The notes beneath the pieces were generated by a model. The model was not told the DNA's origin, did not search any database, and saw nothing but the letters and a program-made list of their open reading frames with translations. A DNA stretch of 64,000 nucleotides, taken from positions 1,240,001 to 1,304,000 of the forward strand of contig NADL03000471.1 of the NCBI GenBank assembly GCA_002205965.3, in the 5' to 3' direction. The stretch's first letter is position 1. Every line of letters begins with the position of its first letter. This document shows, piece after piece, positions 25,900 to 37,167 of the stretch. The stretch is from Kappaphycus alvarezii. Lineage: Eukaryota > Rhodophyta > Florideophyceae > Gigartinales > Solieriaceae. A program made the translations under genes and the position numbers.

Positions 25900-28800
25900 T
25901 CTAAGGAACGTCAAAGTAGATGCCGTCGTGGTTTAATCGCTTTAGTAAGTGCAAAGTCTACATAAGAACTTAGGATGAAAGAAAAGAACGATGATGAGCC
26001 ATTGCTGTCGTCCATAAGTCTCAAAAGGACGATTTAGTGGCCGCGGCAAAGAGGAAAGCCGACGGTCAAGCCTTTCCGAAGCAGCACAGAGACAGTTTCA
26101 TGTACGTCGACGCGTTGATGAATAAGTCCCTTTTTTTCGTCGCAGATGTTCGTGCTGGAGCCTAGGATGAACAGAAAATATAAAGGAAGGTCAACAAATC
26201 ATCCGGTGCCCCCAGGACCTGAACGTCGAGAAATACAATTTGGTCGCGGAGTTGGCACCGGCATTGTAGGTGATGAACCTCGGCAGCTTCTCCGCGGGGA
26301 CGCTGACGATTCGAAGATTTAATTGAAGCGTCTAGTCTCCAAGACTGTCCCGTCGACCAGATCTTCGCAGAAAGTCACCCCGAGGGCCCTCGTCTGTTGG
26401 AGGTCGTTTCGTGAAGTCTCAAGGGACGGAGACTCACGCTCTTTTGGACACGGGCGCAGTACTAAAACTTAAGTCTTAGCATTTTTGCGACAAGATGCGC
26501 TCTCTCTGACAGCAATGGATCTTCAGGTAATCGTAGTCGATAGAACGTTTGCCAAAGTTATTGGGTGTGCGAAAAGTTTCCAGTCTCTTATGGAACCTTG
26601 TTTGTGGCCTTAGTCTTCTTAGTGGCACTAAATGCGCCGTTCGACGTGATTATCGGCGATCCACGTTGAAATCCATACAGGAAAAACTACATTGTATTAT
26701 GGTCGCCAGCAGATCTCTTTGACGACAGGGAAGAAAAGAGGTTCTCCTTCCCTTCTCGGTGAGCCCCTGTGTTCGATGGACCCCGGCCTATAGCGAGTAC
26801 TTACTTACCTCCTGGAAGAATCAGGGAGCAATAAATTTGCGCCTCCATCCTCCTCAGAGTCAGATAGCATCGACAGCGGGTCGGAATACAGAGCAAGAAT
26901 TGGTGCTTGAGATCCTGGGCAAGGAGCTGTACGAGCCAGATTTAATAAAAATACACCTCAGCTGGGGAAGCCGAAGAGGCAAAACGAACCGTTCTGCTTG
27001 CCTATAAAATTGATCATCTGGATGAGAAGGGCCAGAAAGAGCTTGTGAAGGAACTTGAAGACACTAAAAGTAGCCTAGGACATTCACGCTTCGAGCTGGC
27101 TCTCGTCCCGGTGGTCCATTCCCTTCAATTGACAGATGAAACGCCGATACATCCAAAGATTCGCCTTATTCCTACCAAGCACAATATCTTCGTGGGGAGA
27201 GTTGAACGAGCTTCTGACGGCAGGTATCATCACACCGACGAGGTCGGCCTGGTCGTTCCGGTCCAAAGAAGGATCGAATTCCGCTGTTCTGTGTTGGCTA
27301 CAGCTAAGTCAACACGGTGATAGAGCCAGATTGCTGGCCGCTTCCTAAGAGAGAAGAGCTTCTCGATGAACTGAAAGGCGCTAAGATATTCACTTCGCTA
27401 AACTTCTACACCAGGTATTGGCAGGTGCGTATGTCTGAAGCTTGCAAGACGAGCACTTCGTCTCTAGGTACGGGACTAAATTCGAAGTTCTGCCATTCGA
27501 GTTAATGAACGCACTAGCGAAGTTCCAACGTACGATGGACAAATTTTTCGACTAAAATTCCCCATTCTGATCACTACCGTTCGTTATAGTATGTGCGGAA
27601 GACATCGTAAGCTTCTTGAAAGAAGCTGAGAGAACACATGGAACACATCAGGCAGATTTTCAAACGGATTCAAGAGGAAAGACTGAAACTACAGGTGACA
27701 AAACGTAGCTCCGCGCAATCCGAAGTTAAGCTACTTGTCACATTGTTAATGAAACTGGTTTTAAGATCAATACGACAAGATCAAGGAAATCCTGGAAGCT
27801 CCCATGCCGTTGATTGTGACGGAGTTGAGAGGATTTTTCTCGGGTTGGAAAGCTATTATCGGCGCTTTATTAGGAGCACCGCAGATAGCTCGGCAATAAT
27901 GCGCTCCGCAACTTCCGTTAAGAATGCTCTTAAGTGGACCCTGGAGTTCAATAGGCTTTCAGTTACCTGAAGTAGAAGCTGATAACTCTTCCAGTACTCG
28001 CGTTTCCGGATTCAGACTCCCCTTTCGTGGTGGATACGGATCCTTTTTCTGCTACTCTATTAGTTGTTTGCTCGCAGAAGAAAGATGATGGGAAAATGCA
28101 CCCAGTACACTTCGCATCTCGGATTACGATGGAAATGAGCGCCCTACAGTACGGCGAACGGGAATCACTCGTTTCGTGTGTCCGCCCTCAATGATTTACA
28201 CGTGTTTCTTTATCTGAAAACCCGTTCGTGGTATAGAGAAACCATTGGATCCTGCAACAGCTTTCAAGAAGAGGGATATTCAGGGAGGTTGGCGAATTGG
28301 ATGGACTTGATGGCCTAATGCAACTTCGAAACTAGTTACAGGCCTTTGCCCGCCAATGGAGCGCCTGATTACCTTTCTCGCAGATCTAAGGAGGGCCTGG
28401 GGAAATTTTGGACGAGAGCTCCACGGCGGGCTTGTGGTGACTATTCGGGGGTTAGTCCGAAGTTTTCTGGATTGGAGCCCCAGTTCATAGACATAGCATG
28501 ATTTCAGATTACAGAAATGGTTCAAAAAGGGACTTGAAGGAAAGGATCTTAATTCGAAGGAAGGCGAAAAGCTCACGTTTCGAACGACTTTTTTTCCGAT
28601 GGGAGAAGAGTTCCGCTACCGGGCAGCGCCTCGAGATACTGACTACCTTTAACGATGAAATCGAAAGAGTCTACGAGATATTTCGCATATGGTATCCTGT
28701 GTCATACATGGACGTGACGGAGTACGTTCAAGCATGCGAAGATGCTACCACACTCGAAACTATTGATATATGATACGATTCTACGAGCCATTGTCAGCGG

Positions 28801-30190
28801 TATTTCCGAAACATTTTCAATAGAATTTTCTGGCCCTTTCAGGCCGTCCCCGTACGGAAAGAATTTTACCTTATCATGGTAGAACATATGATTGACTGGC
28901 CGATCGCGTGGGCTACGGTGAGCGCCACATCCGAAACCGTGATAAGGTTTATCAAGGAGGATTTCATTATCTTTTTTGAGCTGGGCCGCCAAGGAGGTTC
29001 GTACCGGACAACCTGACGTCGTTCTGGGAGTGATGGGTGCAACATTTCATAGATAAAATGGTTATAGAATGCAAAGCTGTGCTGCCCTACGCACCGATGG
29101 CAAACGGAAGAGCGGGGAGGATGTTAGGGACTATTAAGCACGCCATCAAGATGACTGTCTTTAAAAATGGAGACAATTGAGCCAATTCGCTTCCTATAGT
29201 ACTTTATGGCTATAAAAAGCGTTGTTTCGGGGGAAATAGTTCGCCTTTACAGTTGATGTACGGAGTCAACGCAATGATTTCATAAAACGACGCGGTGGCC
29301 CTAGAGACGAGAGCTCCGAGCATATGTTGATCGAAATTCTGGGAGAGGACATTTGCCGTGCCGCTGAGTCGGAAAGGCCTCTGATTCTTTGGGAAACGAA
29401 AAGACGTGTGAGGAAATTTGCAGTACGGGGCGGAGAGCTGATTTTCCATGGAAAAGCGTTCAATCGGACTAAGAAATGGAAATTGTTCGAGTCTTTCTTA
29501 TACAAGCCGTTAAGAGTAACGAAGGCAAACCACCATAGATATAAGCTGTTTTCATTGGCCGGTCGGATGACTCGCAAGGCGATACAAGCCCGCCAGTTGG
29601 TCGCGTACAAGAGAGGATCGAGGAGGTTACTCAATTATTTGAGACGTAAGATCAACGGCATTCAGACCGCCGAGTACAACAAGGTCAATACAACTACTTA
29701 CTAACGAAATGAAGATAATATGTAAGTAAAAGCAGAGGAGCATTTTAATAAAGAAGAAGTAAAAAGGATTTAGGACACTACTGGAGTTATCTGCTTGGGT
29801 CTGAACCCAAAGGTGGCAATTCAAATCGCGCTGATTGAAGCAGATGGGGCCTCGAACTTCCTGGCTCCCCTCTTTTTCATCATGGGTTTTTTTATGCGGG
29901 TAACTGCTGGTCGAGAAGGAAATCGAGGACGAAGTTGAAGGTGAGTAGGAAGATGAGGAGGAGAAGTATGCAGAGGACGGCAATTAGGAGAACGATTTTA
30001 AGGACAAGAAAGATGCCGAGGACAATAGCGATGACAGGGAAGATACTCAAGTGGAGAATTCCCGCAAGGACGTTTTTGCAATTACACGCCAAAAGGCTCC
30101 CGCCAGAGAAAACGACTGTTCATCATATGTTGGCACGTCTCAAGAGATATGTGGGGAAGTTTGAGGCATATTTCTCAGTTGTTAAATTTT
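25900..30190 (+). mobile_element. Degenerate Ty3/gypsy retrotransposon
   Basis: Order is protease, RT, RNase H, integrase, the gypsy order. The retropepsin motif LLDTGAV is at about 26445. RT blocks are a TDETPIHPK... lead-in at 27135, WPLPKREELLDEL (27338), a degraded PFELMNALAKFQRTM (27498) and a degraded active site reading CAEDIV where YVDD is expected (about 27595). RNase H shows VVDTDPFSATL (about 28030) and HPVHFASRIT (28103). The integrase shows APMANGRAGRM (about 29095) and a C-terminal region ending PLRVTKANHHRYKL (about 29505-29545). Past 29704 a Lys/Glu-rich tail with stops extends to about 30190. More than ten frame breaks and the altered RT active site show it is dead. LTRs were not identified. 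Confidence 0.8.
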
Positions 30191-30199
30191 AAGATGCCG

Positions 30200-30880
30200 T
30201 TTTCCACGTGTTGGAATGCTTGTTCACGTGTCAGATAGCTGTAAGCCTTTTTTTCTTAAACCCCTAAATTTATTCCGAGGGCGCCATGTCGAACTGAATG
30301 CCATGTAGCGTGTTTGAAAGACGAAGAGGCAAATATTTACCGCCTCCCGAAAGATTTATGACATGTCCCAGCCTCAAACCCTTGTTAAATGTCTATCCGT
30401 TAACTGTAGCGGCCCTCCATCTTTTTGAAATAAACGCTCTCCCCATCTACACCCCTACATTTCTCCCACCCCAATCAAGTCCTATCATGCTCTCTATCAC
30501 TTCTCCTTTCATCACCTCCGATTCTTACCCACGCAAGAGCTAACCTACAGACAATTGTCCGAGGCTCCTACCTTTACTACCATTCTTTACTGGCCGACAT
30601 GGGTTTGGTGTCGTCCATCGGCACAACTCCATGTGCAACGCAATTGCAACGGTCGTCCCCAAAGCCGCTGGTACTTTTTTTCACGTTGTAACACCCGTTC
30701 CTGATCGAAGGCCGCAGCTTCCACCCCGCAGAAAAACTTGCGCAACCACCCCGCCACAGCCCAGAAATACACCCGCCAAATCCATCGCGTACGACGTTAC
30801 CGTAACAGTAGGGCGACGAGGTCCTTTCTCTAGAATTACACGAAGGAGATTTTCTCGCTTTTTAGACTTCACGTTAACTG
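30200..30880. other. Spacer between gypsy and DDE transposase remnants
   Basis: Contains pyrimidine-rich and mixed sequence with short ORFs. The minus strand of 30681-30880 may still belong to the C-terminus of the adjacent transposase, but it has no conserved motif. Confidence 0.3.
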
Positions 30881-31620
30881 GGTGTTCATAAATGTTGGCT
30901 CCCTCACTGCTGTTCGCATTTTCAGAACGCTGTTGTTCCCTAAACATTCTTTGACACTTAACAGTGTCTCTATACACCGTTCTAGATTCCTCATTACTCG
31001 CCCGAATGTGCACACAATCGCTTTCAGGTCGATTTTCAATACAGAAATTGTGCAGAAGCATACAAGCTTTGATAACTAAAACTGATTTCTTGATAGAACA
31101 CTTTAAAGGTGCCTTCAGAATGGACCATTATGCGGTCAAGATACCAAACACCTGCTCGACTTGGTTGCGCAACTGAGATAGAAAAGAGTTGAAAGCGCTT
31201 TCATCATCACCACAAAGATTCTTTGCAAAGTTCTTCATCAGAAACTCTGTACACTTGTACGCCTCATCCGCAACGATCCAGAAGTCATCCAGTAGCTGTC
31301 TGTTTTGTTCAAAATATATCGCCATAACGGGGATGCACTATACGCAACGGAATCATGATTGGAACCTGTAAACATACAATGCGCGAACATAACCTATAAC
31401 CGGAATCCACAAGGGCTTTTTATATCAACGCATAGAAACCTTTCCTACAGTCCAACTCTGCATCTGCTATCTCTTCGGGTTTCCTTATTTTGATAGCTAG
31501 TTCATCTAATGCCCCAATACATCCATTGAAAGGGTTTGACAACAAAAGCCCTCGCGTATACCATTTAGAACAACGAAGTACTTTTCGTTATATTTGTGCT
31601 GAAATAGAGGAAAGTTAATT
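30881..31620 (-). pseudogene. PIF/Harbinger-superfamily (DDE_4) transposase, copy 2, degenerate
   Basis: Minus-strand blocks in order are GCIGALDELAIKIRKP (first Asp, about 31535-31490), RKGFYAL, GSNHDSVAY (about 31350), FWIVADEAYKCTEFL (second Asp, about 31275), LSQLRNQVEQVFGIL (Glu, about 31160-31130) and LLHNFCIENRPESD (about 31055). All catalytic residues are present, but the reading frame changes three or more times. The sequence around the Glu differs from the other two Harbinger transposases in the window, so this is a separate lineage. It ends within 200 bp of the hAT element's left end. No Myb-like partner gene was recognised beside it. Confidence 0.75.
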
Positions 31621-31813
31621 AGGCAATTAGCAGGGGAATGAGGCACAAAACGAAGTGCGGAAGGCACTTTGGAAATTTGGATCCCTCCGAAGGATGGAAG
31701 TCGGGGGTACCGTGTAAAGTCGGGAGCAGAATTGCCCTGCAAGTTGGCTTTTTTCCATGTGCGCCTCTCCCCAGGCGCGCCAGTTGCCGGCAGCGACTCT
31801 CCCCGAAAAGTGG

Positions 31814-31821
31814 GTGTAGAT
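31814..31821. repeat. 8-bp target-site duplication, left copy (GTGTAGAT)
   Basis: Identical to 38685-38692 and immediately outside the hAT terminal inverted repeat. Confidence 0.85.
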
Positions 31822-32084
31822 TAGTGATGGCCGGTAATTAAAAAATTATTCCATGACAGGCACTTAATAAATGAAATATTCTATTACCATGTAATTTAAT
31901 TCCCTCTAAGACCGAAACAGGAATTATTACCTCATAAGTAATTTATGAAGTCATAGTCTTAATTATGACTACGACTTCATATCTTAATGACCTCGCTAGT
32001 CATAATTATAACCAGCTAGGTCATTAATTCCCGAAGAAATTAATTCCCTAGTCATGACGAACGTAATAGTTCCACACTGTGCTA

Positions 32085-32189
32085 TACAGTACTGTACAGC
32101 GCTTTACATTACAATGTAAGTGCTAGCACAAATGTGCAACATAGAGTCATGCACTTAACTGTACAATGCAGTTAATGACTCCATGTTGC
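32085..32189. repeat. Cluster of hairpins in the hAT subterminal region
   Basis: Three adjacent inverted repeats. TACAGTACTGTA (32085-32096) is a perfect palindrome. TTACATT-AC-AATGTAA lies around 32104-32119. A long imperfect stem spans 32136-32189: its arms share GCAACAT, GAGTCAT and TTAACTG with one mismatch and one 4-nt bulge (GCAC) around a 7-nt loop. Subterminal repeats are where hAT transposases bind, so these may be binding sites, but the hairpin form is an inference. Confidence 0.6.
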
Positions 32190-32199
32190 ACTGTACAGT

Positions 32200-32970
32200 G
32201 CAGTGCAGTGCGATCCTCAGAGTAAGGGTTTGAACCCAAAGAAACAGGACCGCCTCAATTTTTTGAACATCCCTCCCAATGCACTCACTTGCAGACAACC
32301 ATCAATGCGGTAGTCAATAGAGAAACTTTACTTCATTGAGTATTTATCTTGTAGGTCACATTTGAAATATTCAATGTATATATACAACTATTCGCATCAT
32401 AGTTCTCAATAATCGACCCGTGGTCGAGTGGTTATGCCTAAATCCTGGATTTTGGATATTCATGTCCTTTCTCGCAGCAACTTAGTTGGAGCAGTGATTT
32501 AATTTCCTGATTCCAAAATCGTTCTCAGATTACAGTCATAACGTAGTGCAAGGAAGTTTTATCTAGATTCCAACTAGAAAGCGGTAGAGATTGGAGTGCT
32601 ACTCATAGTAATATGTCGCCAGAAGGTCAGCTACAACTTTTTAACCTGTTTTGTGAGTAAAAGACTGTTTTTTGAATATTTTTACAGGATTTACTACAAT
32701 AAACACAACATATATAAACTGGAGTCCATTAAACATGTGAAAGTGAATCTTGAACTTACCTGAAAGGGGTACGTTGTAGTTATTTATATGGATATCGAAA
32801 AATATCTATGTTTAAGGGCTTGGGACAGAAAATCAGTGTACATGTGTATAAACGTAAGCATATTTCATCAAAAGTAGCGGCGCTATTTTATGATAACACA
32901 GGTAGCGAGACATTTAAAAGGTATTGAAAAGACTTTTAATAAATAATTTACAACATTCTTAATATGGCGG
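32200..32970. other. Non-coding interior of the hAT element
   Basis: AT-rich, no ORF. A tRNA-like A-box phrase (TGGTCGAGTGG, about 32418) occurs without a matching B box or cloverleaf. Confidence 0.35.
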
Positions 32971-32972
32971 AT

Positions 32973-35145
32973 CTAATTCAATTCGTCTGGAAGATGCTTT
33001 GTCTTACAAATAGTCCCAACTTTCAAAAGGCATTGGGTAAGGCCAGCTGTCAGTCGGGATCTCTTCTTGGATCTAATTGATCCAGCAACGCTAAAAACTC
33101 TTTCAGATGATGTGGAGGAAGAATTGGAGTAAAAAAACACGTGCGACTCGAGATAAATTGGGAATGTACCTTCATAATTCTTCCAAAAATCAAGCGGTTT
33201 CATTTGTTTTGCAGAAGACGCCATAAACTTATAAAGTTTAATTTCAGAATCAATGGATACATCAACTTTATCCCCAATTTGCACATCATCATCTGAATCG
33301 AAACTTGATAAAGCACCCTTCTTTGAATGTTCGGATGTTTTTCATTTAAAGCATCCGAACCTGACGAAACCGTGATAGTGAAGTATTTTTAGGCCAATTT
33401 TGAAATAAGTTTCACAGCAGCTGTGTCAGAAAGGAATTAAGCATCAACTCCACCCAAGAAACCTTGTGCTTCATTTTGAAATACCTACGAGTCAGAAGGG
33501 TTGCAATATGAGCGTAGTACTCTGCTATTGGACACTGAAGGCTATTCTTCTTACAAACGTTCAGGATTAATTCAGATAAATCATCTACAATCTGCACGTC
33601 ACAGGATCCATTAAATTTTGCTCTTTCTTCGTTTTTAGAATTTTCAAAATTCCTGTCGAACAAATGTCCTTCAAAATGCATTGTCGGGCCTACCTGAGAG
33701 CCAAACAAAGCTTTGCTTTCTTCGACTGCCCTGAATAGCTGAACAATAGCTTTCAGGGATAGCTTTTCCTAGCGGTTCTATCAGCTGGACCGACACCTTT
33801 CCGTGTAACATTTCAGCATACATTTTTTCGATTGCAGATCCAAAATAGGGTTTCAATACAAAAACCTCTCAACATTGAAACATTAGATCCCATCTTGTCT
33901 TACATCCAAAATTGGCCGCAATATACCCGCATTTTTGGACGAAAGCTCTGAAATAAGGTACTGTGCAGCAACTGCAGACTTCTTTAAAAAACTTGACAGT
34001 CTGGCGCACTTTCATAAGTAATTCGCCAATCTATTCGTCTGAAAATGCCTTACGAGACGAAATCTGAAGGTAATGAGATGCACATGCAATTCTATTCCAA
34101 GAAGATCTGAAAGTGTAGGCTGACTCTGTCTGATTGGTCAAGGATCTTTCAGGAACAGTTTCTGCAAGGGAGAAGTTTTCAGGCAACTGCGGCAAGGTGC
34201 TCAGGATAAATTGAGCTGATAATCGAATGAATCTTCGCTAAATCTCATTGATATCATTGTCGTTCAGTCCATTTCTACTTCTTCGAATACTGTTCATTGG
34301 CAGCGGGTTCAGATTCAGTTGCCTTAAACGTAATTGCATCCCTTTCTTGCGCACAAATCGAGGCGACCTCGTGAGTTTCTCTCCACTTTCAAGCTCTCTG
34401 ATTTTCCAAGCCGCGACTCCAGCAGTACAGAATCCTCAATTTCAGCCAAAATCCCTTTCTTCCGACGAAAGTTCGACTTGTTTCCTCGCATAGCAGCGCT
34501 GTCAGTGGTTATAAAAGCAACTTTTTTTCGATTCCTAATTTTTTTCGTAGATTCAAGAAGGAAGCTTGAAATTTCCTTTCCAGTATGGCGTCAACCAGCT
34601 TAGTGCAGCATACCATGTTTGTATGGTATCCCCATTGCTGTCAATAAACGATATTGTTAAAGATAAATGGGAATCATTACTTTCGGCTGTCCAAACATCT
34701 GTAGTTCCAGCTAAAATCGGAACCTTTCCGGGTGTATCTGCAGTCAACTTATCAACGATACCCTCGGATTTATGTAGAATACGACTGACGACCTGACGGC
34801 TACATGGTTGATCTTTGGGGTAAATTCATCAACATTGCGAGAAAACCCGAATCTTCAACAATAGAAAGCTGTCTTTGATTGAGAGCAATTTATTCTGCGC
34901 ATAACCGAATAAATTTCTTTCTGAACCGAACCCGATTTGTTGACTTTCTGGGTGAACATTTTCTTGAAGCCGGGGTTTGTCAGGCTTTATGTGATAGCAG
35001 AAACCCCCTTCTTTTATCGAATGACACGGATATGTCAGTTGTCTTGTGTTTGCTGATCATTTGGCTTCGGAAATTCGTGGTTACACGTCCCAAAGCATCT
35101 ACTTTCGCACAAAACCGACATTTAAACTTTCGCTTGTGCGGTTAA
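32973..35145 (-). pseudogene. hAT transposase, degenerate (BED finger to dimerisation domain)
   Basis: The minus strand reads, N- to C-terminus, a BED-finger-like start KRKFKCRFCAKVDALGRVT (about 35130-35075), then the catalytic-domain lead TDVWTAESNDSHLSLTISF (about 34705-34650). Middle blocks follow at 33856-33412. The C-terminal dimerisation region is LDFWKNYEGTFPIY then SSTSSERVFSVAGSI and KKRSRLTAGL (33195-33040). This is the standard hAT architecture. Frameshifts and stops separate the blocks, and the BED finger's final His spacing is imperfect, so it is not expected to be active. The gene sits in the left half of the element, pointing toward the left end. Confidence 0.8.
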
Positions 35146-35149
35146 TCTT

Positions 35150-35810
35150 TGGGTAAACCCTTTCAAGCTGTACGAAAGAAAAATCGGGATTTTGAAATTT
35201 CCATCATACGGTACGAAATGAGCAGTCGCCGGAACTGGTGATTTCGCACGGAAAGAGGGGCCGTTGGACCTTTTTTACGGACCGAAGGGAGTTTTGCTTG
35301 CATTACTGGCTCAGATTGCGCATTTGCGCCCTGGGTGTTCATTTGTAGCAGAAAAGGTCGTGAAATTTGGTAGTTTTCGATTAATCTTGTATATTCTGGT
35401 CTTAAATTGCTCTGCTCATTTGCAGTATATTGTGGCGAATTGCATCTATGTTCAAAACTGTGCCATTTTAGGCAATAGTTTAGAATACTGCAAAATCATG
35501 ACTTCCGAGGGGCATCGGTGGTGGTCAAGGCATAGTTAATTAGTTACTTTCCGGTCATGAAATTCTGGAGATGTGGTAAGCTGAATATTTATTCCGATAG
35601 AATAAGAATAGTAATACAGTCATTTTTTCTCCATGTCATAGTGGTGAATTCTATAGTAGGCACGTAATTAATTGGTAATAGTAATAATTCTTCCATAATG
35701 CAGTCTACTGCTCCCAGGTAATAGTTTGGTAATCAAGGTGATTAAATATTTCATGACTTCTGTAATCCATTAATTCTTTAATAGAGGGTTTACGGAGCAA
35801 AAATGATTTT
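35150..35810. other. Non-coding stretch of the hAT element before the Harbinger insertion
   Basis: No supported ORF. The AT-rich part (35540-35790) resembles the element's subterminal regions. A phrase GAGGGTTTACGGAGCAAA near 35786 weakly resembles the inverted phrase near 38490 and may be a decayed Harbinger end. Confidence 0.3.
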
Positions 35811-36063
35811 CGCTTGTGCGGCATTCGCCGGCAAACGTAGTACACCTGTACTGTGTAAGACGCAAAGTGCTATCGTTGCCATTTCATTTTTCGGTTGTGG
35901 GGGCTTTTGCAAATAGGGAAAAATACCCGCCAGGGCACCCCTCGCATACGGAGCATATGAGCGGGGCCGCTTGGCGCCAAATGTACAACCAAACATCACC
36001 ATCTGACCTGACCATCGCCATCACTACCACCCCTACAACCTCCGACCCGTCCCCTCCTCCATC

Positions 36064-36985
36064 ATGGCGCCCCTTATCGAGGCGTCTCCCGCCTCCGCCG
36101 CTCCGACCGCCTCCGCCACTCCGACCGGCGCAAAGAAACGGCGCATCCGGTTCTCTTCCGCGTGGGATATATTACTGCTGAAAGCAGTCTCCGCCGTTGA
36201 CGCCCACCTCGCTCCACATGGAGAGGCACAGTCGCGCTTCGAAGAGGCTCTCACTCTCTTCAAGGGGTCCCTTCCTTCTGGATGCTTCGATTCGGTTGCG
36301 GCGCCGAGTTGGAAAACGCTCAACGATCGGTTCAAGAAGATCCTAGGCGACCACCGCGAAGCTGTGCGAAGCAATGCTGCCGCTTCTGGCATTATAGAGG
36401 TCAGAGGAGAAAGTGAAGTGTTGTTGGATGATGTAATGTTGGCCGTGGACGAATGGGAAGAGGCAAAGAGGGCTGAGAGGGGTGAACGGACGGAGCTTGA
36501 CAAGCGTTTGCTACAAGCTGGGGAGGAAATCAGGGAACGAGCTGTAGCGAGGGCTCGCAGTGGAAGTAACAGTGCAAAGACGCCAGCAGTGGTGGTAGAT
36601 GAGTGCAATGGCGGGGGTGAAGGAAGTGCTGGAACGGCGAGGATGAAGGGAAGGAAGCGGAACCTTTCTTCGGAATCGGACAATGAGGAAAGGAACATGA
36701 AAGGAACATGCTGAGCGAACACATTCAGGCGCGCAAAAGCTTCGAACAGAAGCGCCCGAAGTTAGAGAACAGCGCATGGACTTTGAAATGAAGCGGGAAG
36801 AGCGCGAAGCCGGTCGCTTAGAGCAGGCACAAAAGAACGAGTCCCGGCTCCTCGCGGTAGAAGAGAAGAGGGTAGAGCTCGAGCAGCGTCGCCTTGCAAT
36901 CGAGAGCGAAGAGAGAAAGGGTGCCATCGAAGAGAGGAAGGAGGTACTCGCTGTTCTTGGTGCGCTAGTAAAAAAACTGCAGTAA
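36064..36985 (+). CDS. Myb/SANT-like DNA-binding protein of Harbinger copy 3 (frameshifted)
   Basis: The first frame (36064-36716, 216 codons) has an Ala/Pro/Thr-rich start and a SANT/Myb-like trihelix region (RIRFSSAWDILLLKAVSAV, SWKTLNDRFKKILGDH), with a helical continuation to about residue 140. After a frame change the protein continues as a strongly charged coiled coil (MDFEMKREEREAGRLEQAQ at 36776, ending LGALVKKLQ at 36985). The break coincides with a perfect 11-bp tandem duplication AAAGGAACATG at 36689-36710. A second small indel must lie near 36750. This protein would bind element ends and recruit the transposase. It is convergent with the transposase at 37168-38364, the same layout as in Harbinger copy 1, and is better preserved than that copy. 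Confidence 0.7.
36689..36710. repeat. 11-bp perfect tandem duplication (AAAGGAACATG x2)
   Basis: Two head-to-tail copies at 36689-36699 and 36700-36710. The length is not a multiple of three, so the duplication itself shifts the frame of the Myb-like gene. Confidence 0.85.
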
Positions 36986-37167
36986 CGTCGTTTGCTTCCA
37001 GTGAACTTTCTCTTTGCCGCGCGCCGCTTCTCCCTCGGCTATCGCGATCTTTTTACGGTATGCAATTCCTCTGCGCTGCCGCGCGTCCTCGCTTCTCTCG
37101 GACTCCCGCCACTCGGTCGAAGCGGTGCGCCTGTGCAAAGACACGAGCACTCGCCCTCGCTCCCTGT

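Noticed and set aside
32411-32490. tRNA-like sequence (GTGGTCGAGTGGTTATGCC)
   Set aside because: The A-box phrase is good, but there is no B box, no acceptor stem and no foldable anticodon arm. At most it is a decayed tRNA-derived repeat.
36033-36722. 229-codon minus-strand ORF opposite the Myb-like gene
   Set aside because: Ser/Pro/Ala-rich mirror of the plus-strand Myb-like gene with no domain of its own.
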